A stretch of DNA of 64,000 bases from Osmia lignaria lignaria (taxonomy: Eukaryota; Arthropoda; Insecta; Hymenoptera; Megachilidae), in the NCBI RefSeq assembly GCF_051020975.1, contig NW_027478169.1:10044001-10108000 (forward strand), written 5' to 3'. Shown here piece after piece: positions 39,112 through 54,239 of this stretch (its first letter is position 1; every line of letters starts with the position of its first letter). The notes under the pieces were generated by a model. That model did no database searches. It was not told the DNA's origin and was given only the letters and a program-made list of their open reading frames with translations. The position numbers were made by a program, and so were the translations under genes.

Positions 39112-40855
39112 TCAGATGCGTAGTTCTCGAGATATATCAAGATATTTAAAAGTTCCGAAGCCGCACCAACATAATAGAGATACAGAAACACCGTGGCCCC
39201 TCTCTTTGAGATAACTCTGCACAATTGCGAGCTGCAAATGCCACTTCCAGCTTAGCTGTGCAGAAGAGGAACAACAAGAAGAAGAAATATCTCGAAATAT
39301 GTCCGTCAGGCCCCTTCCCTTGAGATAAATCTGCAAATATCTCGGAAACGAAGCGAGCTATGGCAAAATGTTAACAGACTTTTTTGTAGAGAATTAAGTT
39401 TCCTACTTTTTATGTTCTATGATATTTTTTGATCAGACGCGTAGTTCTCGAGATATATCAAGATATTTAAAAGTTCCGAAGCCGAACCAACATAATAGAG
39501 ATACAGAAACACCGTGGCCCCTTTCTTTGAGATAACTCTGCACTATTGCGAGCTGCAAATGCCACTTCCAGCTTAGCTGTGCAGAAGAAGAACAACAAGA
39601 AGAAGAAATATCTCGAAATATGTCCGTCAGGCCCCTTCCCTTGAGATAAATCTGCAAATATCTCGGAAACAAAGAGAGCTATGGCAAAATGATAAGAGAC
39701 CTTTTTTGTAGAGAATTAAGTTGCCTACTTTTTATGTTCTATGATATTTTTTGATCAGATGCGTAGTTTTCGAGATATATCGAGATATTTAAAAGTTCCG
39801 AAGCCGCACCAACATAATAGAGATACAGAAACACCGTGGCCCCTTTCTTTGAGATAACTCTGCACTAGTGCGAGCCGCAAATGCCACTTCCAGCTTAGCT
39901 GTGCAGAAGAAGAACAACAAGAAGAAGAAATATCTCGAAATATGTCCGTCAGGCCCCTTCCCTTGAGATAAATCTGCAAATATCTCGGAAACGAAGCGAG
40001 CTATTGCAAAATGTTAAGAGACCTTTTTTGTAGAGAATTGAGTTTCCTACTTTTTATGTTCTATGAAATTTTTTGATCAGATGCGTAGTTCTCGAGATAT
40101 ATCAAGATATTTAAAAGTTAAGAAGCCGCACCAACATAATAGAGATACAGAAACACCGTGGCCCCTTTCTTTGAGATAACTCTGCACTATTGCGAGCTGC
40201 AAATGCCACTTCCAGCTTAGCTGTGCAGAAGAAGAACAACAAGAAGAAGAAATATCTCGAAATATGTCCGTCAGGCCCCTTACCTTGAGATAAATCTGCA
40301 AATATCTCGGAAACGAAGCGAGCTATGGCAAAATGTTAAGAGACCTTTTTTGTAGAGAATTAAGTTTCCTACTTTTTATCTTCTATGATATTTTCTGATC
40401 AGATGCGTAGTTCTCGAGATATATCAAGATATTTAAAAGTTCCGAAGCCGCACCAACATAATAGAGATACAGAAACACCGTGGCCCCTCTCTTTGAGATA
40501 ACTCTGCACAATTGCGAGCTGCAAATGCCACTTCCAGCTTAGCTGTGCAGAAGAGGAACAACAAGAAGAAGAAATATCTCGAAATATGTCCGTCAGGCCC
40601 CTTCCCTTGAGATAAATCTGCAAATATCTCGGAAACGAAGCGAGCTATGGCAAAATGTTAAGAGACCTTTTTTGTAGAGAATTATGTTTCCTACTTTTTA
40701 TGTTCTATGATATTTTTTGATCAGACGCGTAGTTCTCGAGATATATCAAGATATTTAAAAGTTCCGAAGCCGCACCAACATAATAGAGATACAGAAACAC
40801 CGTGGCCCCTCTCTTTGAGATAACTCTGCACTATTGCGAGCTGCAAATGCCACTT
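39112..40855. repeat. Multi-monomer block, copy 1 (copy 2 at 42653-44396)
   Basis: About 5.4 units recur at a 3541-bp offset (11 monomers minus 1 bp). The order is GCACAATTGCG with GAAGAGGAAC; the 321-bp deletion; GCCGAACCAAC; AATGATAAGAGACC with GTTGCCTAC; GTTAAGAAGCC preceded by CTATGAAATTT; and a second GCACAATTGCG unit. The copies diverge in the middle of the monomer beginning at 40721/44262, where the 3' halves belong to different subfamilies, so the duplication boundary is inside a monomer. Confidence 0.8.
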
Positions 40856-42652
40856 CCAGTTTAGCTGTGCAGAAGAAGAACAACAAGAAGAAGAAATATC
40901 TCGAAATATGTCCGTCAGGCCAGTTCCTTTGAGCTGAATCTGCAAATATCTCGGAAACGAAGCGAGCTATGGCAAAATGTTAAGAGACATTTTTTGTAGA
41001 GAATTATGTTTCCTACAATTTATGTTCTATGATATTTTTTGATCAGAAGCGTAGTTTTCGAGATATATCGAGATATTTAAAAGTTCCGAAGCCGCACCAA
41101 CATAATAGAGATACAGAAACACCGTGGCCCCTTTCTTTGAGATAACTCTGCACTAGTGCGAGCCGCAAATGCCACTTCCAGCTTAGCTGTGCAGAAGAAG
41201 AACAACAAGAAGAAGAAATATCTCGAAATATGTCCGTCAGGCCCCTTCCCTTGAGATAAATCTGCAAATATCTCGGAAACGCAGCGAGCTATTGCAAAAT
41301 GTTAAGAGACCTTTTTTGTAGAGAATTGAGTTTCCTACTTTTTATGTTCTATGAAATTTTTTGATCAGATGCGTAGTTCTCGAGATATATCAAGATATTT
41401 AAAAGTTAAGAAGCCGCACCAACATAATAGAGATACAGAAACACCGTGGCCCCTTTCTTTGAGATAACTCTGCACTATTGCGAGCTGCAAATGCCACTTC
41501 CAGCTTAGCTGTGCAGAAGAAGAACAACAAGAAGAAGAAATATCACCAAATATGTCCGTTAGGCCCCTTCCCTTGAGATAAATCTGCAAATATCTCGGAA
41601 ACGAAGCGAGCTATGGCAAAATGTTAAGAGACCTTTTTTGTAGAGAATTAAGTTTCCTACTTTTTATCTTCTATGATATTTTCTAATCAGATGCGTAGTT
41701 CTCGAGATATATCAAGATATTTAAAAGTTCCGAAGCCGCACCAACATAATAGAGATACAGAAACACCGTGGCCCCACTCTTGGAGATAACTCTGCACTAT
41801 TGCGAGCTGGAAATGCCACGTCCAGTTTAGCTGTGCAGAAGAAGAACAACAAGAAGAAGAAATATCTCGAAATATGTCCGTCAGGCCCCTTCCCTTGAGA
41901 TAAATCTGCAAATATCTCGGAAACGAAGCGAGCTATGGCAAAATGTTAAGAGACCTTTTCTGTAGAGAATTAAGTTTTCTACTTTTTATGTTCCATGATA
42001 TTTTTTGATCAGATGCGTAGTTCTCGAGATACATCAAGATCTTTAAAAGTTCCGAAGCCGCACCAACATAATAGAGATACAGAAACACCGTGGCCCCTCT
42101 CTTTGAGATAACTCTGCACTATTGCGAGCTGGAAATGCCACGTCCAGTTTAGCTGTGCAGAAGAAGAACAACAAGAAGAAGAAATATCTCGAAATATGTC
42201 CGTCAGGCCCCTTCCCTTGAGATAAATCTGCAAATATCTCGGAAACGAAGCGAGCTATGGCAAAATGTTAAGAGACCTTTTTTGTAGAGAATTATGTTTC
42301 CTACTTTTTATGTTCTATGATATTTTTTGATCAGACGCGTAGTTCTCGAGATATATCAAGATATTTAAAAGTTCCGAAGCCGCACCATCATAATAGAGAT
42401 ACAGAAACACCGTGGCCCCTTTCTCTGAGATAACTCTGCACTATTGCGAGCTGCAAATGCCACTTCCAGCTTAGCTGTGCAGAAGAAGAACAACAAGAAG
42501 AAGAAATATCACGAAATATGTCCGTTAGGCACCTTCCCTTGAGATAAATCTGCAAATATCTCGGAAACGAAGCGAGCTATTGCAAAATGTTAAGAGACCT
42601 TTTTTGTAGAGAATTGAGTTTCCTACTTTTTATGTTCTATGAAATTTTTTGA

Positions 42653-44396
42653 TCAGATGCGTAGTTCTCGAGATATATCAAGATATTTAAAAGTTCCGAA
42701 GCCGCACCAACATAATAGAGATACAGAAACACCGTGGCCCCTCTCTTTGAGATAACTCTGCACAATTGCGAGCTGCAAATGCCACTTCCAGCTTAGCTGT
42801 GCAGAAGAGGAACAACAAGAAGAAGAAATATCTCGAAATATGTCCGTCAGGCCCCTTCCCTTGAGATAAATCTGCAAATATCTCGGAAACGAAGCGAGCT
42901 ATGGCAAAATGTTAACAGACTTTTTTGTAGAGAATTAAGTTTCCTACTTTTTATGTTCTATGATATTTTTTGATCAGACGCGTAGTTCTCGAGATATATC
43001 AAGATATTTAAAAGTTCCGAAGCCGAACCAACATAATAGAGATACAGAAACACCGTGGCCCCTTTCTTTGAGATAACTCTGCACTATTGCGAGCTGCAAA
43101 TGCCACTTCCAGCTTAGCTGTGCAGAAGAAGAACAACAAGAAGAAGAAATATCTCGAAATATGTCCGTCAGGCCCCTTCCCTTGAGATAAATCTGCAAAT
43201 ATCTCGGAAACGAAGAGAGCTATGGCAAAATGATAAGAGACCTTTTTTGTAGAGAATTAAGTTGCCTACTTTTTATGTTCTATGATATTTTTTGATCAGA
43301 TGCGTAGTTTTCGAGATATATCGAGATATTTAAAAGTTCCGAAGCCGCACCAACATAATAGAGATACAGAAACACCGTGGCCCCTTTCTTTGAGATAACT
43401 CTGCACTAGTGCGAGCCGCAAATGCCACTTCCAGCTTAGCTGTGCAGAAGAAGAACAACAAGAAGAAGAAATATCTCGAAATATGTCCGTCAGGCCCCTT
43501 CCCTTGAGATAAATCTGCAAATATCTCGGAAACGAAGCGAGCTATTGCAAAATGTTAAGAGACCTTTTTTGTAGAGAATTGAGTTTCCTACTTTTTATGT
43601 TCTATGAAATTTTTTGATCAGATGCGTAGTTCTCGAGATATATCAAGATATTTAAAAGTTAAGAAGCCGCACCAACATAATAGAGATACAGAAACACCGT
43701 GGCCCCTTTCTTTGAGATAACTCTGCACTATTGCGAGCTGCAAATGCCACTTCCAGCTTAGCTGTGCAGAAGAAGAACAACAAGAAGAAGAAATATCTCG
43801 AAATATGTCCGTCAGGCCCCTTACCTTGAGATAAATCTGCAAATATCTCGGAAACGAAGCGAGCTATGGCAAAATGTTAAGAGACCTTTTTTGTAGAGAA
43901 TTAAGTTTCCTACTTTTTATCTTCTATGATATTTTCTGATCAGATGCGTAGTTCTCGAGATATATCAAGATATTTAAAAGTTCCGAAGCCGCACCAACAT
44001 AATAGAGATACAGAAACACCGTGGCCCCTCTCTTTGAGATAACTCTGCACAATTGCGAGCTGCAAATGCCACTTCCAGCTTAGCTGTGCAGAAGAGGAAC
44101 AACAAGAAGAAGAAATATCTCGAAATATGTCCGTCAGGCCCCTTCCCTTGAGATAAATCTGCAAATATCTCGGAAACGAAGCGAGCTATGGCAAAATGTT
44201 AAGAGACCTTTTTTGTAGAGAATTATGTTTCCTACTTTTTATGTTCTATGATATTTTTTGATCAGACGCGTAGTTCTCGAGATATATCAAGATATTTAAA
44301 AGTTCCGAAGCCGCACCAACATAATAGAGATACAGAAACACCGTGGCCCCTCTCTTTGAGATAACTCTGCACTATTGCGAGCTGCAAATGCCACTT
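42653..44396. repeat. Multi-monomer block, copy 2 (copy 1 at 39112-40855)
   Basis: This is the second copy of the marker series at 39112-40855. The sequence just upstream differs between the copies (TATCTTCTATGATATTTTC before copy 1, TATGTTCTATGAAATTTTTTG before copy 2), which fixes the left boundary near the unit start. A further related repeat links 41043-41686 with 45872-46515. Confidence 0.78.
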
Positions 44397-47300
44397 CCAG
44401 CTTAGCTGTGCAGAAGAAGAACAACAAGAAGAAGAAATATCACCAAATATGTCCGTTAGGCCCCTTCCCTTGAGATAAATCTGCAAATATCTCGGAAACG
44501 AAGCGAGCTATGGCAAAATGTTAAGAGACCTTTTTTGTAGAGAATTAAGTTTCCTACTTTTTATCTTCTATGATATTTTCTGATCAGATGCGTAGTTCTC
44601 GAGATATATCAAGATATTTAAAAGTTCCGAAGCCGCACCAACATAATAGAGATACAGAAACACCGTGGCCCCCCTCTTTGAGATAACTCTGCACTATTGC
44701 GAGCTGCAAATGCCACTTCCAGTTTAGCTGTGCAGAAGAAGAACAACAAGAAGAAGAAATATCTCGAAATATGTCCGTCAGGCCAGTTCCTTTGAGCTGA
44801 ATCTGCAAATATCTCGGAAACGAAGCGAGCTATGGCAAAATGTTAAGAGACGTTTTTTGTAGGGAATTATGTTTCCTACAATTTATGTTCTATGATATTT
44901 TTTGATCAGAAGCGTAGTTTTCGAGATATATCGAGATATTTAAAAGTTCCGAAGCCGCACCAACATAATAGAGATACAGAAACACCGTGGCCCCTTTCTT
45001 TGAGATAACTCTGCACTATTGCGAGCTGCAAATGCCACTTCCAGCTTAGCTGTGCAGAAGAAGAACAACAAGAAGAAGAAATATCACGAAATATGTCCGT
45101 TAGGCACCTTCCCTTGAGATAAATCTGCAAATATCTCGGAAACGAAGCGAGCTATTGCAAAATGTTAAGAGACCTTTTTTGTAGAGAATTGAGTTTCCTA
45201 CTTTTTATGTTCTATGAAATTTTTTGATCAGATGCGTAGTTCTCGAGATATATCGAGATATTTAAAAGTTAAGAAGCCGCACCAACATAATAGAGATACA
45301 GAAACACCGTGGCCCCTTTCTTTGAGATAACTCTGCACTATTGCGAGCTGCAAATGCCACTTCCAGCTTAGCTGTGCAGAAGAAGAACAACAAGAAGAAG
45401 AAATATCACGAAATATGTCCGTTAGGCCCCTTCCCTTGAGATAAATCTGCAAATATCTCGGAAACGAAGCGAGCTATGGCAAAATGTTAAGAGACCTTTT
45501 TTGTAGCGAATTAAGTTTCCTACTTTTTATGTTCTATGATATTTTTTGATCAGATGCGTAGTTCTCGAGATATATCAAGATATTTAAAAGTTCCGAAGCC
45601 GCACCAACATAATAGAGATACAGAAACACCGTGGCCCCTTTCTTTCAGATAGCTATGCACTATTGCGAGCTGCAAATGCCACTTCCAGTTTAGCTGTGCA
45701 GAAGAAGAACAACAAGAAGAAGAAATATCTCGAAATATGTCCGTCAGGCCAGTTCCTTTGAGCTGAATCTGCAAATATCTCGGAAACGAAGCGAGCTATG
45801 GCAAAATGTTAAGAGACGTTTTTTGTAGAGAATTATGTTTCCTACAATTTATGTTCTATGATATTTTTTGATCAGAAGCGTAGTTTTCGAGATATATCGA
45901 GATATTTAAAAGTTCCGAAGCCGCACCAACATAATAGAGATACAGAAACACCGTGGCCCCTTTCTTTGAGATAACTCTGCACTAGTGCGAGCCGCAAATG
46001 CCACTTCCAGCTTAGCTGTGCAGAAGAAGAACAACAAGAAGAAGAAATATCTCGAAATATGTCCGTCAGGCCCCTTCCCTTGAGATAAATCTGCAAATAT
46101 CTCGGAAACGAAGCGAGCTATTGCAAAATGTTAAGAGACCTTTTTTGTAGAGAATTGAGTTTCCTACTTTTTATGTTCTATGAAATTTTTTGATCAGATG
46201 CGTAGTTCTCGAGATATATCAAGATATTTAAAAGTTAAGAAGCCGCACCAACATAATAGAGATACAGAAACACCGTGGCCCCTTTCTTTGAGATAACTCT
46301 GCACTATTGCGAGCTGCAAATGCCACTTCCAGCTTAGCTGTGCAGAAGAAGAACAACAAGAAGAAGAAATATCACCAAATATGTCCGTTAGGCCCCTTCC
46401 CTTGAGATAAATCTGCAAATATCTCGGAAACGAAGCGAGCTATGGCAAAATGTTAAGAGACCTTTTTTGTAGAGAATTAAGTTTCCTACTTTTTATCTTC
46501 TATGATATTTTCTGATCAGATGCGTAGTTCTCGAGATATATCAAGATCTTTAAAAGTTCCGAAGCCGCACCAACATAATAGAGATACAGAAACACCGTGG
46601 CCCCTCTCTTTGAGATAACTCTGCACTATTGCGAGCTGGAAATGCCACGTCCAGTTTAGCTGTGCAGAAGAAGAACAACAAGAAGAAGAAATATCTCGAA
46701 ATATGTCCGTCAGGCCCCTTCCCTTGAGATAAATCTGCAAATATCTCGGAAACGAAGCGAGCTATGGCAAAATGTTAAGAGACCTTTTTTGTAGAGAATT
46801 ATGTTTCCTACTTTTTATGTTCTATGATATTTTTTGATCAGACGCGTAGTTCTCGAGATATATCAAGATATTTAAAAGTTCCGAAGCCGCACCATCATAA
46901 TAGAGATACAGAAACACCGTGGCCCCTTTCTCTGAGATAACTCTGCACTATTGCGAGCTGCAAATGCCACTTCCAGCTTAGCTGTGCAGAAGAAGAACAA
47001 CAAGAAGAAGAAATATCACGAAATATGTCCGTTAGGCACCTTCCCTTGAGATAAATCTGCAAATATCTCGGAAACGAAGCGAGCTATTGCAAAATGTTAA
47101 CAGACTTTTTTGTAGACAATTAAGTTTCCTACTTTTTATGTTCTATGATATTTTTTGATCAGACGCGTAGTTCTCGAGATATATCAAGATATTTAAAAGT
47201 TCCGAAGCCGCACCAACATAATAGAGATACAGAAACACCGTGGCCCCTTTCTTTGAGATAACTCTGCACTATTGCGAGCTGCAAATGCCACTTCCAGCTT

Positions 47301-50300
47301 AGCTGTGCAGAAGAAGAACAACAAGAAGAAGAAATATCTCGAAATATGTCCGTCAGGCCCCTTCCCTTGAGGTAAATCTGCAAATATCTCGGAAACGAAG
47401 CGAGCTATTGCAAAATGTTAAGAGACCTTTTTTGTAGAGAATTCAGTTTCCTACTTTTTATGTTCTATGAAATTTTTTGATCAGATGCGTAGTTCTCGAG
47501 ATATATCGAGATATTTAAAAGTTAAGAAGCCGCACCAACATAATAGAGATACAGAAACACCGTGGCCCCTTTCTTTGAGATAACTCTGCACTATTGCGAG
47601 CTGCAAATGCCACTTCCAGCTTAGCTGTGCAGAAGAAGAACAACAAGAAGAAGAAATATCACGAAATATGTCCGTTAGGCCCCTTCCCTTGAGATAAATC
47701 TGCAAATATCTCGGAAACGAAGCGAGCTATGGCAAAATGTTAAGAGACCTTTTTTGTAGCGAATTAAGTTTCCTACTTTTTATGTTCTATGATATTTTTT
47801 GATCAGATGCGTAGTTCTCGAGATATATCAAGATATTTAAAAGTTCCGAAGCCGCACCAACATAATAGAGATACAGAAACACCGTGGCCCCTTTCTTTCA
47901 GATAGCTATGCACTATTGCGAGCTGCAAATGCCACTTCCAGCTTAGCTGTGCAGAAGAAGAACAACAAGAAGAAGAAATATCACCAAATATGTCCGTTAG
48001 GCCCCTTCCCTTGAGATAAATCTGCAAATATCTCGGAAACGAAGCGAGCTATGGCAAAATGTTAAGAGACCTTTTTTGTAGAGAATTAAGTTTCCTACTT
48101 TTTATCTTCTATGATATTTTCTGATCAGATGCGTAGTTCTCGAGATATATCAAGATATTTAAAAGTTCCGAAGCCGCACCAACATAATAGAGATACAGAA
48201 ACACCGTGGCCCCTCTCTTTGAGATAACTCTGCACAATTGCGAGCTGCAAATGCCACTTCCAGCTTAGCTGTGCAGAAGAGGAACGACAAGAAGAAGAAA
48301 TATCTCGAAATATGTCCGTCAGGCCCCTTCCCTTGGGATAAATCTGCAAATATCTCGGAAACGAAGCGAGCTATGGCAAAATGTTAAGAGACCTTTTTTG
48401 TAGAGAATTATGTTTCCTACTTTTTATGTTCTATGATATTTTTTGATCAGACGCGTAGTTCTCGAGATATATCAAGATATTTAAAAGTTCCGAAGCCGCA
48501 CCAACATAATAGAGATACAGAAACACCGTGGCCCCTCTCTTTGAGATAACTCTGCACTATTGCGAGCTGGAAATGCCACTTCCAGTTTAGCTGTGCAGAA
48601 GAAGAACAACAAGAAGAAGAAATATCTCGAAATATGTCCGTTAGGCCCCTTCCCTTGAGATAAATCTGCAAATATCTCGGAAACGAAGCGAGCTATGGCA
48701 AAATGTTAACAGACTTTTTTGTAGAGAATTAAGTTTCCTACTTTTTATGTTCTATGATATTTTTTGATCAGACGCGTAGTTCTCGAGATATATCAAGATA
48801 TTTAAAAGTTCCGAAGCCGCACCAACATAATAGAGATACAGAAACACCGTGGCCCCTTTCTTTGAGATAACTCTGCACTATTGCGAGCTGCAAATGCCAC
48901 TTCCAGCTTAGCTGTGCAGAAGAAGAACAACAAGAAGAAGAAATATCACCAAATATGTCCGTTAGGCCCCTTCCCTTGAGATATATCTGCAAATATCTCG
49001 GAAACGAAGCGAGCTATGGCAAAATGTTAAGAGACCTTTTTTGTAGAGAATTAAGTTTCCTACTTTTTATCTTCTATGATATTTTCTGATCAGATGCGTA
49101 GTTCTCGAGATATATCAAGATATTTAAAAGTTCCGAAGCCGCACCAACATAATAGAGATACAGAAACACCGTGGCCCCTCTCTTTGAGATAACTCTGCAC
49201 AATTGCGAGCTGCAAATGCCACTTCCAGCTTAGCTGTGCAGAAGAGGAACAACAAGAAGAAGAAATATCTCGAAATATGTCCGTCAGGCCCCTTCCCTTG
49301 AGATAAATCTGCAAATATCGCGGAAACGAAGCGAGCTATGGCAAAATGTTAAGAGACCTTTTTTGTAGCGAATTAAGTTTCCTACTTTTTATGTTCTATG
49401 ATATTTTTTGATCAGACGCGTAGTTCTCGAGATATATCAAGATATTTAAAAGTTCCGAAGCCGCACCAACATAATAGAGATACAGAAACACCGTGGCCCC
49501 TTTCTTTGAGATAACTCTGCACTATTGCGAGCTGCAAATGCCACTTCCAGCTTAGCTGTGCAGAAGAAGAACAACAAGAAGAAGAAATATCTCGAAATAT
49601 GTCCGTCAGGCCCCTTCCCTTGAGATAAATCTGCAAATATCTCGGAAACGAAGCGAGCTATGGCAAAATGTTAAGAGACCTTTTTTGTAGAGAATTATGT
49701 TTCCTACTTTTTATGTTCTATGATATTTTTTGATCAGACGCGTAGTTCTCGAGATATATCAAGATATTTAAAAGTTCCGAAGCCGCACCAACATAATAGA
49801 GATACAGAAACACCGTGGCCCCTCTCTTTGAGATAACTCTGCACTATTGCGAGCTGGAAATGCCACTTCCAGTTTAGCTGTGCAGAAGAAGAACAACAAG
49901 AAGAAGAAATATCTCGAAATATGTCCGTTAGGCCCCTTCCCTTGAGATAAATCTGCAAATCTCTCGGAAACGAAGCGAGCTATGGCAAAATGTTAACAGA
50001 CTATTTTGTAGAGAATTAAGTTTCCTACTTTTTATGTTCTATGATATTTTTTGATCAGACGCGTAGTTCTCGAGATATATCAAGATATTTAAAAGTTCCG
50101 AAGCCGCACCAACATAATAGAGATACAGAAACACCGTGGCCCCTTTCTTTGAGATAACTCTGCACTATTGCGAGCTGCAAATGCCACTTCCAGCTTAGCT
50201 GTGCAGAAGAAGAACAACAAGAAGAAGAAATATCTCGAAATATGTCCGTCAGGCCCCTTCCCTTGAGATAAATCTGCAAATATCTCGGAAACGAAGAGAG

Positions 50301-52307
50301 CTATGGCAAAATGATAAGAGACCTTTTTTGTAGAGAATTAAGTTGCCTACTTTTTATGTTCTATGATATTTTTTGATCAGATGCGTAGTTCTCGAGATAC
50401 ATCAAGATATTTAAAAGTTCCGAAGCCGCCCCAACATAATAGAGATACAGAAACACCGTGGCCCCTTTCTTTGAGGTAACTCTGCACTATTGTGAGCTGC
50501 AAATGCCACTTCCAGCTTAGCTGTGCAGAAGAAGAACAACAAGAAGAAGAAATATCTCGAAATATGTCCGTCAGGCCCCTTACCTTGAGATAAATCTGCA
50601 AATATCTCGGAAACGAAGCGAGCTATTGCAAAATGTTAAGAGACCTTTTTTGTAGAGAATTGAGTTTCCTACTTTTTATGTTCTATGAAATTTTTTGATC
50701 AGATGCGTAGTTCTCGAGATATATCAAGATATTTAAAAGTTCCGAAGCCGCACCAACATAATAGAGATACAGAAACACCGTGGCCCCTCTCTTTGAGATA
50801 ACTCTGCACTATTGCGAGCTGGAAATGCCACTTCCAGTTTAGCTGTGCAGAAGAAGAACAACAAGAAGAAGAAATATCTCGAAATATGTCCGTTAGGCCC
50901 CTTCCCTTGAGATAAATCTGCAAATATCTCGGAAACGAAGCGAGCTATGGCAAAATGTTAACAGACTTTTTTGTAGAGAATTAAGTTTCCTACTTTTTAT
51001 GTTCTATGATATTTTTTGATCAGACGCGTAATTTTCGAGATATATCGAGATATTTAAAAGTTCCGAAGCCGCACCAACATAATAGAGATACAGAAACACC
51101 GTGGCCCCTTTCTTTGAGATAACTCTGCACTAGTGCGAGCCGCAAATGCCACTTCCAGCTTAGCTGTGCAGAAGAAGAACAACAAGAAGAAGAAATATCT
51201 CGAAATATGTCCGTCAGGCCCCTTCCCCTGAGATAAATATGCAAATATCTCGGAAACGAAGCGAGCTATGGCAAAATGTTAAGAGACCTTTTTTGTAGAG
51301 AATTAAGTTTCCTACTTTTTATGTTCTATGATAGTTTTTGATCAGACGCGTAGTTCTCGAGATATATCAAGATATTTAAAAGTTTCGAAGCCGCACCAAC
51401 ATAATAGAGATACAGAAACACCGTGGCCCCTTTCTTTGAGATAACTCTGCACTATTGCGAGCTGCAAATGCCACTTCCAGCTTAGCTGTGCAGAGGAAGA
51501 ACAACAAGAAGAAGGAATATCTCGAAATATGTCCGTCAGGCCAGTTCCTTTGAGCTGAATCTGCAAATATCTCGGAAACGAAGCGAGCTATGGCAAAATG
51601 TTAAGAGACGTTTTTTGTAGAGAATTATGTTTCCTACAATTTATGTTCTATGATATTTTTTGATCAGAAGCGTAGTTTTCGAGATATATCGAGATATTTA
51701 AAAGTTCCGAAGCCGCACCAACATAATAGAGATACAGAAACACCGTGGCCCCTTTCTTTGAGATAACTCTGCACTAGTGCGAGCCGCAAATGCCACTTCC
51801 AGCTTAGCTGTGCAGAACAAGAACAACAAGAAGAAGAAATATCTCGAAATATGTCCGTCAGGCACCTTCCCTTGAGATAAATCTGCAAATATCTCGGAAA
51901 CGAAGCGAGCTATTGCAAAATGTTAAGAGACCTTTTTTGTAGAGAATTGAGTTTCCTACTTTTTATGTCCTATGATATTTTTTGATCAGATGCGTAGTTC
52001 TCGAGATATATCAAGATATTTAAAAGTTCCGAAGCCGCACCAACATAATAGAGATACAGAAACACCGTGGCCCCTTTCTTTGAGATAACTCTGCACTAGT
52101 GCGAGCCGCAAATGCCACTTCCAGCTTAGCTGTGCAGAAGAAGAACAACAAGAAGAAGAAATATCTCGAAATATGTCCGTCAGGCCCCTTCCCTTGAGAT
52201 AAATCTGCAAATATCTCGGAAACGAAGCGAGCTATGGCAAAATGTTAAGAGACCTTTTTTGTAGAGAATTAAGTTTCCTACTTTTTATGTTGTATGATAT
52301 TTTTTGA

Positions 52308-54239
52308 TCAGATGCGTAGTTCTCGAGATATATCAAGATATTCAAAAGTTCCGAAGCCGCACCAACATAATAGAGATACAGAAACACCGTGGCCCCTTTC
52401 TTTGAGATAACTCTGCACTATTGCGAGCTGCAAATGCCACTTCCAGCTTAGCTGTGCAGTGGAAGAACAACAAGAAGAAGAAATATCTCGAAATATGTCC
52501 GTCAGGCCAGTTCCTTTGAGCTGAATCTGCAAATATCTCGGAAACGAAGCGAGCTATGGCAAAATGTTAAGAGACGTTTTTTGTAGAGAATTATGTTTCC
52601 TACAATTTATGTTCTATGATATTTTTTGATCAGAAGCGTAGTTCTCGAGATATATCAAGATATTTAAAAGTTCCGAAGCCGCACCAACATAATAGGGATA
52701 CAGAAACACCGTGGCCCCGTTCTTTGAGATAACTCTGCACTAGTGCGAGCCGCAAATGCCACTTCCAGCTTAGCTGTGCAGAAGAAGAACAACAAGAAGA
52801 AGAAATATCTCGAAATATGTCCGTCAGGCCCCTTCCCTTGAGATAAATATGCAAATATCTCGGAAACGAAGCGAGCTATGGCAAATTGTTAAGCGACCTT
52901 TTTTGTAGAGAATTAAGTTTCCTACTTTTTATGTTCTATGATATTTTTTGATCAGATGCGTAGTTCTCGAGATATATCAAGATATTTAAAAGTTCCGAAG
53001 CCGCACCAACATAATAGGGATACAGAAACACCGTGGCCCCGTTCTTTGAGATAACTCTGCACTAGTGCGAGCCGCAAATGCCACTTCCAGCTTAGCTGTG
53101 CAGAAGAAGAACAACAAGAAGAAGAAATATCTCGAAATATGTCCGTCAGGCCCCTTCCCTTGAGATAAATCTGCAAATATCTCGGAAACGAAGCGAGCTA
53201 TGGCAAAATGTTAAGAGACCTTTTTTGTAGAGAATTAAGTTTCCTACTTTTTATGTTGTATGATATTTTTTGATCAGATGCGTAGTTCTCGAGATATATC
53301 AAGATATTCAAAAGTTCCGAAGCCGCACCAACATAATAGAGATACAGAAACACCGTGGCCCCTTTCTTTGAGATAACTCTGCACTATTGCGAGCTGCAAA
53401 TGCCACTTCCAGCTTAGCTGTGCAGTGGAAGAACAACAAGAAGAAGAAATATCTCGAAATATGTCCGTCAGGCCAGTTCCTTTGAGCTGAATCTGCAAAT
53501 ATCTCGGAAACGAAGCGAGCTATGGCAAAATGTTAAGAGACGTTTTTTGTAGAGAATTATGTTTCCTACAATTTATGTTCTATGATATTTTTTGGTCAGA
53601 AGCGTAGTTCTCGAGATATATCAAGATATTTAAAAGTTCCGAAGCCGCACCAACATAATAGGGATACAGAAACACCGTGGCCCCGTTCTTTGAGATAACT
53701 CTGCACTAGTGCGAGCCGCAAATGCCACTTCCAGCTTAGCTGTGCAGAAGAAGAACAACAAGAAGAAGAAATATCTCGAAATATGTCCGTCAGGCCCCTT
53801 CCCTTGAGATAAATATGCAAATATCTCGGAAACGAAGCGAGCTATGGCAAAATGTTAAGCGACCTTTTTTGTAGAGAATTAAGTTTCCTACTTTTTATGT
53901 TCTATGATATTTTTTGATCAGATGCGTAGTTCTCGAGATATATCAAGATATTTAAAAGTTCCGAAGCCGCACCAACATAATAGGGATACAGAAACACCGT
54001 GGCCCCGTTCTTTGAGATAACTCTGCACCAGTGCGAGCCGCAAATGCCACTTCCAGCTTAGCTGTGCAGAAGAAGAACAACAAGAAGAAGAAATATCTCG
54101 AAATATGTCCGTCAGGCCCCTTCCCTTGAGATAAATATGCAAATATCTCGGAAACGTAGCGAGCTATGGCAAAATGTTAAGCGACCTTTTTTGTAGAGAA
54201 TTAAGTTTCCTACTTTTTATGTTCTATGATATTTTTTGA
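52308..54239. repeat. Tandem pair of a 3-monomer block (52308-53273 and 53274-54239)
   Basis: The offset is 966 bp. Shared markers are GATATTCAAAAG, GCAGTGGAAGAAC with the CAGTTCCTTTGAGCTG block, GTGGCCCCGTTC with AATAGGGATAC, GATAAATATGC and TTAAGCGACC. The last marker spreads into neighbouring units. Confidence 0.88.
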